Source: Tausonia pullulans (taxonomy: Eukaryota > Basidiomycota > Tremellomycetes > Cystofilobasidiales > Mrakiaceae). From it: a stretch of DNA of 64,000 nucleotides. Shown here piece after piece: positions 1-10,723 of this stretch (position 1 is its first letter; every line of letters starts with the position of its first letter). Location: positions 868,001 through 932,000 of the forward strand of contig OX637632.1 in NCBI GenBank assembly GCA_951802195.1. Direction: 5' to 3'. The translations under genes were made by a program, and so were the position numbers. The notes beneath the pieces are model-generated. The model ran no database searches. It had not been told where the DNA came from and saw only the letters and a program-made list of their open reading frames with translations.

Positions 1-2667
1 CTGCATGGCCATCTCTCCCACGGCCCAGGCGGCGTTGTTGCAGACCGAAACCTCCTCGTACTTGGGAGCTGCGACCTGGTCCGAGATCTCCTTGACTATC
101 CGCGGGAGATAGAGAGCGAGGTAGTGGTTGAGCGCCGGGCACGAGATGGCCATATCACCTAGGAGGGCGTATGCCGACTGGCGGACCGAGGCCTCCGGGT
201 GGTTGAGGCATGCCTCGAGCAGCTGGATCAGCGGCGGGAGACTCTCCGCGGGCGTTCCAGCGGGGACGATGAGGTCGGACATGTTGGCCTTGAGTCCCTG
301 AGTGAGACCGGAGAGAAGGTCAAGCGAGACGATGAGGAAGGTCTTGTCGGGCTCGTCGAGCTGAGCAGGGTTCGACGTCCACGCCCAGTAATCGGCAAGG
401 CAGGCCTGAACCATCTTGAGGCACCGCTCGTACACGGGGACCGCGTACTTGGCGAACGACTCGGAGGCAGCGATGGTCACGGACGATAGGCACTCGAGGA
501 GGGGGATGATGTCCTCGTCCGAGTCGGTGAGCCGGTTCCACTTCTCGATGAGAGGCGGCATGAGAATCTCGATGAGCGCCGGGTTGTTGAGGCCCTCGCC
601 GACCGAGTCAGCAAGCGTGCCGATGGCGTCGTAGAGGATGAGCAGATTCTTCTGCTGATACTTGGAGAAGGCGAACACCAGGTTGCGGATGATGGGCTCG
701 AGGAAGGGCAGCAGCAGGGTTCCCGCCTCCTCCTCGAGCGTCGCGAACGCTGAGCAACCAGCCTCCTGGACGCGCTTGTTGTTGTCGAGAACCATGCGGA
801 GGAGGCCCTCCATCGCCGGGAGGAAGTACTGCGTCTGGGCGTCGGGCGTCGACGCGCTGACGCACCACGACGAATAGCGACCAATCGTCCAGCAGGTGAT
901 GGCCCGGACGAGAGGCTTGGGGTCGCTGAGAGTGTTGATGAGGAAAGGAATGAGGGAGGGGAGATGAGGGACGATGCCTTCGAGGCAGCCTGGAAGGGAA
1001 GAGGGAGGAAGGTAAGCTACGGGGAGAACAGGGCCGCGACGACATGACATGACTCACCCTCGGCCATGGCTCCGAGCGCGAGGATTCCGCACTCGCGCTG
1101 GACCCACTCGGTGCTGAAGAGCTTCTCCTTGAGATGAGGGAGGAGGATGTCGAGAAGCTCGGTCTCGAACGTGACGCTCATGACGTCGAGCGCGGCCGCC
1201 GAGCACTTTCGGAGGTTCCACTCCGAGGCGAACTCATCCTCCTCGTCGTCGTCGTAGTCGTCGTCGTCATCGTCGTCCTCGTCCTCGTCAACGTCGTCGC
1301 CGGCCGCAAGGCTCTTCTTGACACCTCCTCCCGAAGCACCCTCGGCGGCCTCGTGCTCAAAGCCGTGGCCCTTGGAGCCGTAGAACTTGGGCTTGATGTC
1401 CTCCGCCCTGTCAGGTACCGCAGCGTCCTCGTCGTCGCCATCAAGCCAGATAAGATCCTCCTCCGTGTAGACCATGCCGTTGAGGAGGACGGGGGCGACC
1501 TTGCCGATCCAAGGCCTCAGGTGCTCTGTGAGCTCCTCGGCCTCGGCGAACCCAAGCCAGAACTCGCACGCCTCGAGCGCAACCGCCTCGTCCTTGTCCT
1601 GAGTCGAGTAGATCATGAACTCGGCGACGTTCGTGAGCTCGGGCACAACCTTGTCCGGTCGAGCGGTGAGGAGGAGCGTGAGCGCCTGGCAGACGGCCTT
1701 GCGGACATCCGAGGACTCGTCCGAAGCCCTTCGGAAGAGAGCGGCAAAGAAGCCGTCAATGTTGGCCGCGAACGAGGGAGGACCCGTCGAGATGAACGAG
1801 TTGAGGCACGAGATGGCCTGCGAGCGGTATCGGGCGTTCGGGTGGTCGGTGAAGGCGATGAACTTGGGGATCATGAAGTCGAGGAGCCGCTGGCCGTTGA
1901 CCTCAACGTCAAGCTGCTTTGGGAGGTCCTCGCAGACCTTGCTGAGCGTGGAGAAGGCGCCCTGGGGAGAAGAGGAGAGGTGAGCTGGTCAGGCACCGGC
2001 CAAGATCCCCGAAACTGGACAGCATCCGCTCCGCTCACCTCCTGCTCGAGCTCGTTCGTCGACTCCATACCGGCGATGAGGGCCCCGACGGCCTCCGTCC
2101 AGTTCTCGACGCCCTGAGCCGTGAGAAGGGAAACGATGACCGTTCCAACAGTGGACCGGACCATCGAGTTGGCGTCCCCGAGCGAGCTGAGGACCGACTG
2201 CTTAACAAAGGCGAGCGCCTCTGGCGGGCACGTCGTCGTCGTGCCGATTGAGCGGACGACGTTCTTGAGGATGAGACCGGCGACAGCGCGGAACCGCTCG
2301 TCCTCATTCGTCACCTGGGTCAGAATGTAGACGAGGTAGCCGGCGTAGTCCGGGATGGCCTCGAACGACTCGAGGCGCTAGAGGCAGGGAGAGGAAGAGA
2401 ACAAAAGCAGGAAGAGGAGGAGCGTGTCGAAACGGGCAACGTTAGGGCTGGATCTTGCGGCGGAGCTCCCTATGCCTGCTCTCCGTCCTCTCGCCTGCCC
2501 TCCCTCATGGCCTTAGGAGCCCTGGACGAGCGAGCGAGAGACGTGACGCGCATGACGGGACGCACCTTGGTGACCTGAGCCTGGACACTCGAGTCCTCAC
2601 TCGTCGAGTCGCGAAGGACGTTCACGAGCTCAGCGATACCCTCGGGGCTCGGCTGCCAGCTCGACAT
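1..2667 (-). CDS. KAP104: Transportin / importin beta-2 (Kap104), 3' end outside window
   Basis: Nuclear import receptor that carries PY-NLS cargo such as hnRNP proteins through the nuclear pore. Exons on the minus strand are 2566..2667, 2039..2377, 1058..1961 and 1..989, in frame across all three introns (188, 77 and 68 nt). They give about 778 residues before the window edge; the family is about 890-920 residues, so only the C-terminus is missing. The whole length is HEAT-repeat helix. The start MSSWQPSPEGIAELVNVLRD matches the transportin N-terminus. Around residues 340-390 lies the long acidic loop typical of HEAT repeat 8 (a run of about 20 D/E) followed by EWNLRKCSAAALDVMS, which separates transportins from other karyopherins. 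Family assignment is firm; the gene symbol is by orthology. Confidence 0.93.
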
Positions 2668-3401
2668 TGCTTGAAGAGAGAGAAGAGGAGGAGGAGGGGG
2701 AAAGAGAGGTGGGAAGGGTGAACGTTAAGAGAAAGAGAGGACTGGTGTAGAGAGAGAGAGAAGGCGTCAGGACACGGGGGAGAGGGAGGACGTGGAGAGG
2801 GGACGAGCGGGGGGGCGAGGGAGGAGCGAGCGCTTTCCCAGCTTTGCTCGCTCTCTCGCTAGTTCTCTTTGCGCTGAGAGGGCGATAGCAAGCAGAGTCG
2901 AACTCGAAGAGGGGATGCGCCAAGTCTGATACGCACAGAGAGGAGAGAGGGAGCAAAGCACAGCAGGCGAGGGGAAGGAAGCGGTAGCGGTGGTCAGAAA
3001 GGCAGCACCAGTTTGAAAGATGCGGGGGAGCAAGGAGGAAGCTCTCTGAGAGGCGAGTTGGCAAGGCACGAGCGCACGACTGGCCTACATGCATGGCAAC
3101 GCGCGACAGGTCGTCTCTTTCTCTCACGGTCCTCGGTTAGCTAAGGGGGGGATGACGCATGCGTATACAAGAGAGTGAAGAGGAGAGAAAAGTAAATGGG
3201 TGAAGCAGACAAGGAAAGAGAAAGCGCGCACGACCCAAAGCAAAACGGAGCAGATAAGAATGAGAAAGAGGAAGAGAGAATAGAATTCTCAACAGCGAGT
3301 CCAAGGACGATGGACAAGAGAAAGAGAGAGAGGGAGAGATGCAATGGAAGAGGTGCAAGGAGGAAGGTGGCGAAGGACAAAGAGAAGGGTGATTAATCGC
3401 C
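2668..3401. other. Intergenic: upstream of transportin, downstream of PKA
   Basis: No gene seen. The transportin side (about 2668-2800) is purine-rich on the plus strand, so pyrimidine-rich on the coding strand, as is common in fungal promoters. About 3180-3390 is AG-rich with scattered short open frames of low complexity that I do not count as genes. Confidence 0.6.
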
Positions 3402-5617
3402 TCAGAAGTCGGCTGGGAAGGAGAGTGGGGATGCTCGTCTTGTCAGGGAGACTTGAAGCCTGATAAGAACTTCTTTGAAAAGACTCACGGAATAAGTGAC
3501 CGTGGGGGTCGTCTCCGGGGCGTCCATACTCGGAGATGTCGCACTCGGCGTACCGGTCGAACCTGGGAAACGAAACGAAGAGCGATCAGCCCTAAGATAT
3601 CGAAATAGAAAAGGATCCTCCTCCTCTACGCACTGGCTCGTGTCTCCATCGCCCTCAATCTTGGGCACGTACGGCGCCGGAATAGCGCGCTTGTAGAGCC
3701 GGTCCCAAGCGACCTCGGCGAACCACTCGTGGGCGAAGATGTCATGCGAGCCTGAACGGAGGTTACCAAACCGCTTGGAGAGATCCGATGTAAGAAGCTG
3801 AAGAGGGGTTAGAGTAAGCAGATGGAGGAAATAGGGAAGAGGGAAGAGACGAGGCAGAAAGGCAACGAACGGATCGCAGGAGGTCCTTGGCCGGGCTCTC
3901 GAAATACGAGGGATACTTGACTTTGCCGGCTATGATCTTTTCATATAGTTTCATCGGGTTGCCGTCTTCGGTGTAGAACGGCGGGTATCCGGCCTGGAGA
4001 AGAGCAAATCAATAGCTCGAACAAGAGGACTCGAAGACGAAGAGGCACCCACTAGCATCTCAAAGATGAGCACGCCCAACGCGTACCAGTCGACGCTCTT
4101 GTTGTACGCTTTGGACTGGACGACCTCCGGGGCAAGGTAGTCCGGCGTGCCGCAGAGTGTCCAGGTCACATCCGGGACGTGCTTCGCAAAGCCGAAGTCC
4201 GTGACCTTGACATGGCCGTCGGCTCCGAGGAGGATATTCTCCGGCTTGAGATCACGGTAGATGATGTCGAGCGAATGGAGGTAGTCCAGCGCGAGGGCGA
4301 CCTCAGCGGCGTAGAACTTGGCAACCGAGTTTGGGAAGCGCTGGAGAGGGGAGAGGAGAGGCTGACCGTTAGTATATGTTCGGGTACGACACCTTCGCCG
4401 TCGCCCCACGCACCTGGCTCTTCCTCAGCAAACTGAACAACTCGCCACCGGCGACAAAATCCATGACCATGAAGAGGTTTCTCGCGTCGCCAAATGTGCC
4501 CCAGAGGTTGACGAGGAACGGATGGCGGACGCGGACGAGCATCTCTCGCTCCGAGTTGGTGTGCTCGACCTGCTTCATCCGGATGACCTTCTCCTTGGAA
4601 AGCACCTTGACAGCGTAGAATCGACCGTTGTGCCTCGACTTGACGAGGTGCACCCGCCCAAAAGAACCTGTGCCAAGACTAAGAAGGGGGAAGGCAAACG
4701 GGCGGGTGTAACAACGTCGACGGCTCAGGGTCAGTCAGGCGGAGCAGATCGACGTCCCCGCTGCTGACCAAGGACAACAGCGAGAAAGAAAAAAAAAAAG
4801 GGGGGGGGGGGGAAAGATGACAGATAACGCACGTCCGCTCGACCTGGAAGTCCTTGAGAGCGTACTTGCCCGCTGTCTTGCGAAGCGTGGGCTGGTCGCG
4901 TCCTGCTGGCACCGCGCCGGAACCGACTTCCTTCGCCTGAGCAGCGACCGCATGGATCTGCGCGACGCGAGCGGCCTGCTCGGCCTGTCGAAGGGCAGCC
5001 TGCGCCTGGGCGGCCTGCTCGGCAGCGATAGTTGCGGGTGACTGGTACGCCGGCTGGTGATTTGAGACCGGTGGGCCAAAGGGATACGCAGAGGAAGAGG
5101 ATGACGACCCGCCAGGAACATAGACAGACGGCGGAGGGGTAACGGCCGCGTAGGACAGGTGAGGTGGGGCGGCATGGTGGGGTGGGCCAACCGGCATAGC
5201 TGCTCCGACCGTCGGTGGCGCAAACGACGACACCTGGGGGTAGGAGGTGGTGGAGGTGGCGGTGGTGTTGGATGGTGGCTGGTGATGGTGATGGTACAGG
5301 GAAGACGGCATCGCCGTTCCTTGATCTTGGCCCGCAACGGGGGCTGAGACGTCAACGCTCATCCGGCTGTCATGGTCCTGGTAGGTGCTGCTGCTGCCTC
5401 CTCCGTGGATGATTCCGCCGCCGCTGCTGCTGTTGCTGCTGCCGGGACCAAGCTGCTGCCCCCGGGGCAACACGGTCGCAGCCGTCGAAGAAGAAGGGAA
5501 GGGCGTCGAGGTCGGGGAGGGCGAGGCAGCGCCGCCGGCCGCCGTGTCCGCCTCAGGCCCACCTGCTCGGAGGAAGGCAGACAGGGTAGCTGGCTGGGAC
5601 TCGTACTGGGAGTTCAT
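3402..5617 (-). CDS. cAMP-dependent protein kinase (PKA) catalytic subunit
   Basis: AGC-family serine/threonine kinase, effector of cAMP signalling. Exons: 4833..5617, 4414..4678, 4053..4340, 3871..3993, 3634..3797, 3489..3562 and 3402..3412, giving 569 aa. Residues 1-245 are a low-complexity Ser/Pro/Gln/His-rich extension. The kinase core then starts with LGTGSFGRV (Gly loop), [10 protein letters not shown] (catalytic Lys), [28 protein letters not shown] (activation-loop Thr) and KRFGNLRSG. The last exon is only 11 nt and supplies the end LFPDF, an FxxF hydrophobic motif expected at PKA and AGC kinase C-termini, which supports the splice model. Start chosen at the ATG of MNSQYESQP; an in-frame start at 5731 is possible but would only add low-complexity residues. 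The intron 4679..4832 holds an A11G13 tract. Confidence 0.95.
4789..4812. repeat. A11G13 homopolymer tract in a PKA intron
   Basis: On the plus strand a run of 11 A is followed directly by 13 G. It lies inside the PKA intron 4679..4832, so the transcript carries C13 followed by U11. Such tracts are prone to slippage and to sequencing length error. Confidence 0.85.
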
Positions 5618-6016
5618 GGGGTAGCCGTCGGATGGGGCGGGTATAAAGGGCGCCGAGCCGTGCGATGGCGAAGGAGGGAGCACGCTGAGACACGCGGCCG
5701 AGGGAGGTAGAGAGGGAGGGAGGGGAAGCAAAGAGGTTGGGGGGACCCGTCAGCGACGGCGAGATGGGAGAATGGGTAGGCCAGGTGCTGGATAGTCGAG
5801 GACGGGTTTGAGACCGAGAGAAAGAGGAAAGGAGGGATCGAGAGGGCAGAACGAGTCGGTCAAGTTGGTCGAAGGTCCTCGTCGCAGTTGGAGAGGGAGG
5901 GCGGGCGAGAGAGGGAATCGGGCGCTTCCCCTCCGACGCACCCTTGCCCTCCCAATTCCCTTTAGCCCGCCATTAACGCACGACTTAAGGTTCGATGGCC
6001 CACAGCCCACCCTGAT
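5618..6016. other. Intergenic: PKA promoter / 5' leader region
   Basis: No gene seen. Sequence immediately upstream of the PKA start codon; G- and A-rich on the plus strand. Short open frames here overlap one another on both strands with no family signature. Confidence 0.5.
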
Positions 6017-6391
6017 TCAATGTCTCGGCCTCTCACCGCAGGCCATCGCAATGAACGAGTCAAGTGCTCTCTCTGCCATATAGGGCGCGTCAAAGAGAGA
6101 GCGGGCGGCATGAACCCACAAGCAAGCAAGCAAAGCAGACGAGGCCGCCAGGCGAGCCAGACTCGGCATCGGACTTGTGCGGGAGTCAGCGACCGGATCC
6201 GGGACTGACGAGCTGGAAATGTTCGAGAAGGCCGCCGGCACCGTCTTGTGGATAGGATCACGGACTACAACATGGTCTACATTCATTTGTCGCAAGGTTT
6301 CCTGGTTGCTGCGGGTGACGGGCAACGGCGACGACTGTTGCTTGTCTCGATAGAGGTTGCCCGCGACGCGTGAGAAGAGCCCTGGAGGCAT
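6017..6391 (-). CDS. Hypothetical 124-aa ORF
   Basis: An ATG-initiated open frame beginning MPPGLFSRVAGNLYRDKQQ and ending SFIAMACGERPRH. I recognise no family. Composition is not low-complexity and one stretch (about residues 75-95, LARLAASSALLACLWVHAA) is hydrophobic enough for a membrane helix or an internal targeting segment. The upstream 200 nt is AG-rich on the plus strand, as in the promoters of neighbouring genes. It could instead be one exon of a spliced gene, or chance. A homologue in a related yeast would be needed to accept it. Confidence 0.3.
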   Translation of the reverse strand: MPPGLFSRVAGNLYRDKQQSSPLPVTRSNQETLRQMNVDHVVVRDPIHKTVPAAFSNISSSSVPDPVADSRTSPMPSLARLAASSALLACLWVHAARSLFDAPYMAERALDSFIAMACGERPRH

Positions 6392-8408
6392 CGTTGGAGG
6401 AGGGAAGAGGAGAAAAAGGGAGCCTAGAGGGTAGGGGGGTGAGGAGGGGGGATGAGAGTCGTTGAGGTTGGGAGGAGTTGATGGATAGATCGATCGGTTG
6501 AGATTTAGAGATAGGCCTCTCTGCCGCGCCGAGGCCAGGAAGTGCGACAGGTCGTTGAGACAGCTCCCTCCCCACAAGCCTCGAACATCTCGGCTCGCGG
6601 GTCTACCAGTTGTACGGAGAGCGGCAGGAAGCAGATGGAGACACCGGAATCGAATCGACCAACCGAATTCTGTGATGACCTACATGCAGCCCTACAGTAA
6701 AGTGAAGTGCAGATATTCCGCAGTCCAATCATCCTTGACCCAGTCTCACCCCCTCTTTCGCCTGTGTTCTCCAACTAGCACTACTGAGGAGTTAATTCGT
6801 AGGGTGAACCCGATGACGTGAGTTAATGACATCAAAATGGCATCACGGGATAGCCAAACAATGAAGTGGAACAGAGAAGAAAGTGAAGAAAGCTATGTGT
6901 CGTCAAGTGAATAGACGAGAAGGCGGCCAGCTGAACGAACGGCTTGCAGACAGACTTGAGCCGGCTAACGCATGATATGAGGAAGAGAAGGAAGAAAAGC
7001 CGGTGAGCGTGAGAAAGGCGGAGCGTGGGAAAGTGAGCTTGGCGAGTGATATGAGTGCAAGGACTGAGAGGAAGACAGAGAACCAATGATGGAGGGGTTA
7101 TCAGCCCAGCCCGGGCTCTCCAGAGGACAAGAGATGTTGCCGGCGAGACGCTAAAAACAAAGAAAGAGCTAACGACGCCATCTCTTGCACGAGGGCGCCC
7201 GTCTCGTGCAACGAAAGGGAAAAATTCAGGACATCTGAGTGAAGATCTCCCGCCAGGTCTTTCGGTTGTCGTGTTACGGAATCTTCACTCAGCAAGGTCT
7301 CCAGCCTCATGGGTCAGTCCCAAACCCTCTTAGGAACGAAATAACGGACTTGGACCTCTCTTTCTCTTAGGATTATGCGTTCAATCCATAGCTGCCTTCA
7401 AACGTTTGGTATATAAATTTCAACGCAAGTGATCTCGTGTGAGGTTGGTGTCAGATCAGCTGAAGTTTGCGGTTGAACGGGCGCGGACCTCAGCACAACG
7501 TCTGCGAGTGGATTATATCGTACTTCTGTCTCTGTCCCTGGATTCTTTTTTTTTGTTAGCAGGCGGCAGAGAGCTCAATGCGCTGCATCGCCTATATCAA
7601 GGAATGCGGGGAGGGAGAAGAAAAACATTCGACCTTCAGTTAGTCGTCAAGATCTAGTCATCCTCCGGCTCAGGACTTGAGCAAGCCCTGTCATCACTAC
7701 CAATTCTTTCGCTCATCGTGACATCTGACGCTCGAAACAGGCCAGAAGTGAAAGGAGAGAACGTAGGCAGGAATCTAGCGTTCCTCTCACCAGAAAGATG
7801 GGTGGCGAGCGCTCGAGAAACGCAACGACGACCGACACGATGATCTCATCTTTCTTTTTCTCTTTCCCACATGATGACTCAACACGTCCGTCCTGGCCTG
7901 ATTGGCTACCCACAGACACCTCGCCAACGAGGGAGGATGGGTGGTCGATGAGCGGAGGAGGCAGGCGCGCGCGGGCACTCTATCGCTGCTGCACACGCGC
8001 TCCTTCCTGCCCTGACCCCCTTGGGTCCCGTGCCCTCCTCCCACCTCGCCCCTTCTCCAGGGGCAGCCAGACTATAGAGGCACTCCTTCCTGCCCTATCT
8101 CTTGCCTCCTCCTGGAATCCACCCTCCTGCATGGCCGAGCCATCGAAGTGGGCTCTCCAGAGCCTATCCGTCAAAATTGGGCGGCGGGTCGAACTCGCCG
8201 TCTTCCCTCCAGTCCGCTCTGCGCCCTCTTCGTCTCCTTCTGCCCGACTCCTCTGTCAAAGACCTCGTGCTGGTGCAATAGATCCTTCGCTGCTGTCAAT
8301 GCTGAGTGCATGTGTGGGCCCGGGAAAACAATTGCATCGATGACAATGTCGATTCCCGCTCATCTTCCGGCCTTGCCGACGCCTTGAGAGCTCGTCTCTT
8401 GGGGCTGT
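6392..8408. other. Long sparse region between doubtful ORF and RPS28
   Basis: About 2 kb without a gene I can support. It contains two consecutive perfect inverted repeats (7185-7211 and 7235-7292, listed separately), a TATATAAA motif at 7410-7417 on the plus strand with no clear gene after it, and several overlapping open frames on both strands near 7798-8343 with no recognisable protein. The part next to 8409 is the 3' flank of RPS28. Confidence 0.5.
7185..7292. repeat. Two adjacent perfect inverted repeats (possible structured RNA)
   Basis: Hairpin 1: TTGCACGAG (7185-7193) pairs with CTCGTGCAA (7203-7211), a 9-bp stem with a 9-nt GC-rich loop. Hairpin 2: CTGAGTGAAGAT (7235-7246) pairs with ATCTTCACTCAG (7281-7292), a 12-bp stem with a 34-nt spacer. 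Both stems are perfect and lie within 110 nt. They could belong to a noncoding RNA, a terminator or a relic of a small element; an ATG-started 69-aa minus-strand frame (7101-7310) overlaps them but has no family signature. Confidence 0.5.
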
Positions 8409-9262
8409 TTAGCGGAGACGGCTGTTGGAAGAAGAAGAGGGGCGTTCGAACGGACGAGAGATGATGGATGAGTGATGAGGGAGTGTGGGGAGAAGGACGA
8501 GAGAGTCAGTACTCTGCTCTCGGGTGGGAGAGCAAAGACGCGAGCGGGGCTGGTAGGGGCTGCGCAGAACGGTCTTGAGGCGACCAGGACGGCAGGGCGA
8601 GACGACGAGGACGAGCCACTGCAGACAGCAGTCACCCTGTCTCCTCAGTCGTAGGAGGGAAGCAGAGACGAGCTGGTGGCAAAGAAGCAGCAAGAGGACG
8701 AGCCTCTTCCTCTCCTAGCAGCGCGCCGTGCCTGCCTCCCCTTCGCCCTTGACCCAGCCGCCTTCCCAAGACGTCCAGACGCGCGCCAGCCAGCCAACAC
8801 GCCAGACAAGGGCGAGGGACTGACCGAGCCTCCCTCTCGGACTCGAGAAGGGCGAGGATGTCGTCCTCCTTGACGGGGCCCTTGACGTTCCGGATGATGG
8901 ACCGCGAGGTGTCGTCGAGGAACTCGACGCGGACCTGGGTGACACCACCACGGGATCCAGTGCGGCCGAGGACCTTGATGACACGGGCAAGCTTGACGGG
9001 AACCTTGGAAGAAGCGGCGTCCTATGGGTCCGAGGAGCGAAGGAGCGGGCAAGGCGGGCGTAGACCAGCAGGCGAGTGCGTAAAGGCGAGAAGAGGGCGG
9101 GCGGCGCGAGGAGAGGACGAAGCAGGACCCAGTGGAGCGACGAGGTGGGGGAACGAAGAAGAGAAAGGGCGAATACTGTCAGCTCAGGCGTTCTAGCTGC
9201 TGTCTGCCGCTCTCTCCTCGAGAGAACCCTGCGAGGAGAAGAGCCAGGGCCGGCCGCACCAT
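8409..9262 (-). CDS. RPS28: 40S ribosomal protein eS28 (RPS28)
   Basis: Small-subunit ribosomal protein located near the mRNA exit region. Exons 9260..9262 (ATG alone), 8825..9021 and 8409..8421 give 70 aa, close to the usual 67-69. The central exon carries the signature [20 protein letters not shown], then [20 protein letters not shown] and LLESEREAR. The conserved end ARRLR is only completed by a 13-nt last exon (C CGT CTC CGC TAA) behind a TTCTTCTTCCAACAG acceptor, which fixes intron 2 at 403 nt. The first exon is inferred: ATG followed directly by GTGCGG, 238 nt upstream of the acceptor before GACGCC. Another upstream exon is possible, but the rest is certain. Both introns are several times longer than others in this window. 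I looked for C/D snoRNA boxes in intron 2 and saw none. Confidence 0.9.
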
Positions 9263-10723
9263 ATTGAGGATGGAGGAGAGTCCGGTGAAGGAGGAAGGTG
9301 GTCGGAAGGGCTTCTGCAGGGAGCGACGACGGAGACGCAGGTCAGCTTTGCTGTGCTTTTACTTTTTGCAGCTCGAGGGGCATGCGAGCAAGCAAGCCGT
9401 ACGAGAGGGGGGGAGGGACGGCGACGGGGGGTAGGAAAGGACACGCACAAAGAGGACGGGAGGAGAAATGCAAGGGAGGAGCAGCAGCCGGACGAGACGC
9501 CTCGCCCTCGCCCTCCGCGAAAACCTGGGCTTTGCGCGAGGGGCGCGCTGGGGGGTTGCACTGGCCTCAGTCTCGCTGTGCAGACAGCCAGAGCACACCA
9601 AAACACACCTCCGCCGAGCATGCAACCCCGGCACTCTCTTCCAACTCGGAAATTCACGCTGAACAACACCTAGCTGCCGGTCTGCCAGAACACTCCGGCT
9701 CGTGACATGGGCTGAACGGCGCGATCTAGCACCGGCTCACCTCAGCTCGTTGTGATGCGATCCAGGTCGTCCTGCACGGAAAGTTTTCGCGAGAAACCGT
9801 TTTAACTTTTTGCGCCTATGTGCTTTTAGGTTTCGTTACTCTTCTCCTATGCGATGTATGTACGTCCCGGCTCTCGTTCATCTTCCCCCTTGTCCCGTCC
9901 ACCCCCCGAGCTTCGTTGGGATGGCGCTCCCAAGCTACAAGTAAGGAAGTCTGTCGGGGCCTCAGGGGCAAGCGGCCTAAGGACAAGACATTCTTGGGAC
10001 CATTCAAAATCCGGAGGGGAGAGTCAGTCACGATGATGCTAACATGCGCTTGTATCGATCGAAGAGTGCCACACCTCTCACTTCCTCGCCTCCGCTCGCG
10101 AATAAAAAGGAAGCGAGGACGAAAGAAGGATAGAGCGGCCGTTGCGATTCAGCAGTCACAGAAATTGTGCTCGCCGTTGTTATCGATGCCGTTGATAAGT
10201 ATTTGTGTAGATAGAGATGTGCCATTCGGTTATAAAGCATGGGCAGTCGACTTCAGACTGACCGCAATCGTCCACCTCGAGAGCGAACTCACATCCGTCG
10301 AGCCACTTCGATTCCATAATACTGGCCCCTCTACGGCAAAAAAAGGTGCTAGGATAGAGAAGTGGAGAGGAAGCGGAGCAGAGAGGAAATGGGAGTCATA
10401 GGGTCAAAAGTGGAAGGGTGCAAGGCTGATTTTATCACTCAGTTTACCTACACGAGCTCTCGAGCGGCAGGCTGCCAGCACTATCTCATCTGCTTGGCAA
10501 GAAGAGGGCTCAGGTGCTTGCTGTGATCAGAACCTGATAGGAAGATGGGCGATGGAGTCGGTAAGTGAAAACCAGAGGAGGCCCCATCTCTCGCCTCTTC
10601 TTGCCCTCTCGCCGCCGTCTTGAGCGAGCGTTAACGCGGTCAACGCCGGCGCGTGCTTTCTTTCCGCGCTCGCACTTCGCACTTCGCACTCGCTCCTCTC
10701 GCCATTCTGGAACAGCTATCAGG
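9263..10723. other. Intergenic between divergent RPS28 and ORC2
   Basis: About 1.46 kb holding the promoters of RPS28 (minus) and ORC2 (plus). A CTGCAG acceptor-like site near 9320 on the minus strand could mark a 5'-UTR intron of RPS28. Open frames at 9298-9705 and 9820-10401 are GC-driven and have no recognisable content. Nothing else seen. Confidence 0.5.

Noticed and set aside
1134-2117. 327-codon plus-strand frame opposite transportin
   Set aside because: Antisense shadow of the transportin exons; Val/Arg/Glu-rich translation mirrors the acidic loop and HEAT repeats.
6630-6665. Minus-strand tRNA-like B box (GATTCGATTCC) near 6640
   Set aside because: No matching acceptor stem or A box within 60-90 nt upstream.
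7798-8343. ATG-initiated 181-codon plus-strand open frame
   Set aside because: Composition is Ser/Pro/Arg low-complexity of the kind produced by GC-rich noncoding sequence, the opposite strand is open over part of the same stretch, and it overlaps the RPS28 3' flank.
8422-8824. Possible C/D box snoRNA in RPS28 intron 2
   Set aside because: No RTGATGA box followed by a CTGA box at suitable spacing on the transcribed strand.
9816-10031. 71-codon minus-strand frame upstream of ORC2
   Set aside because: No ATG at its start (GTG), no family signature, no splice partner found.
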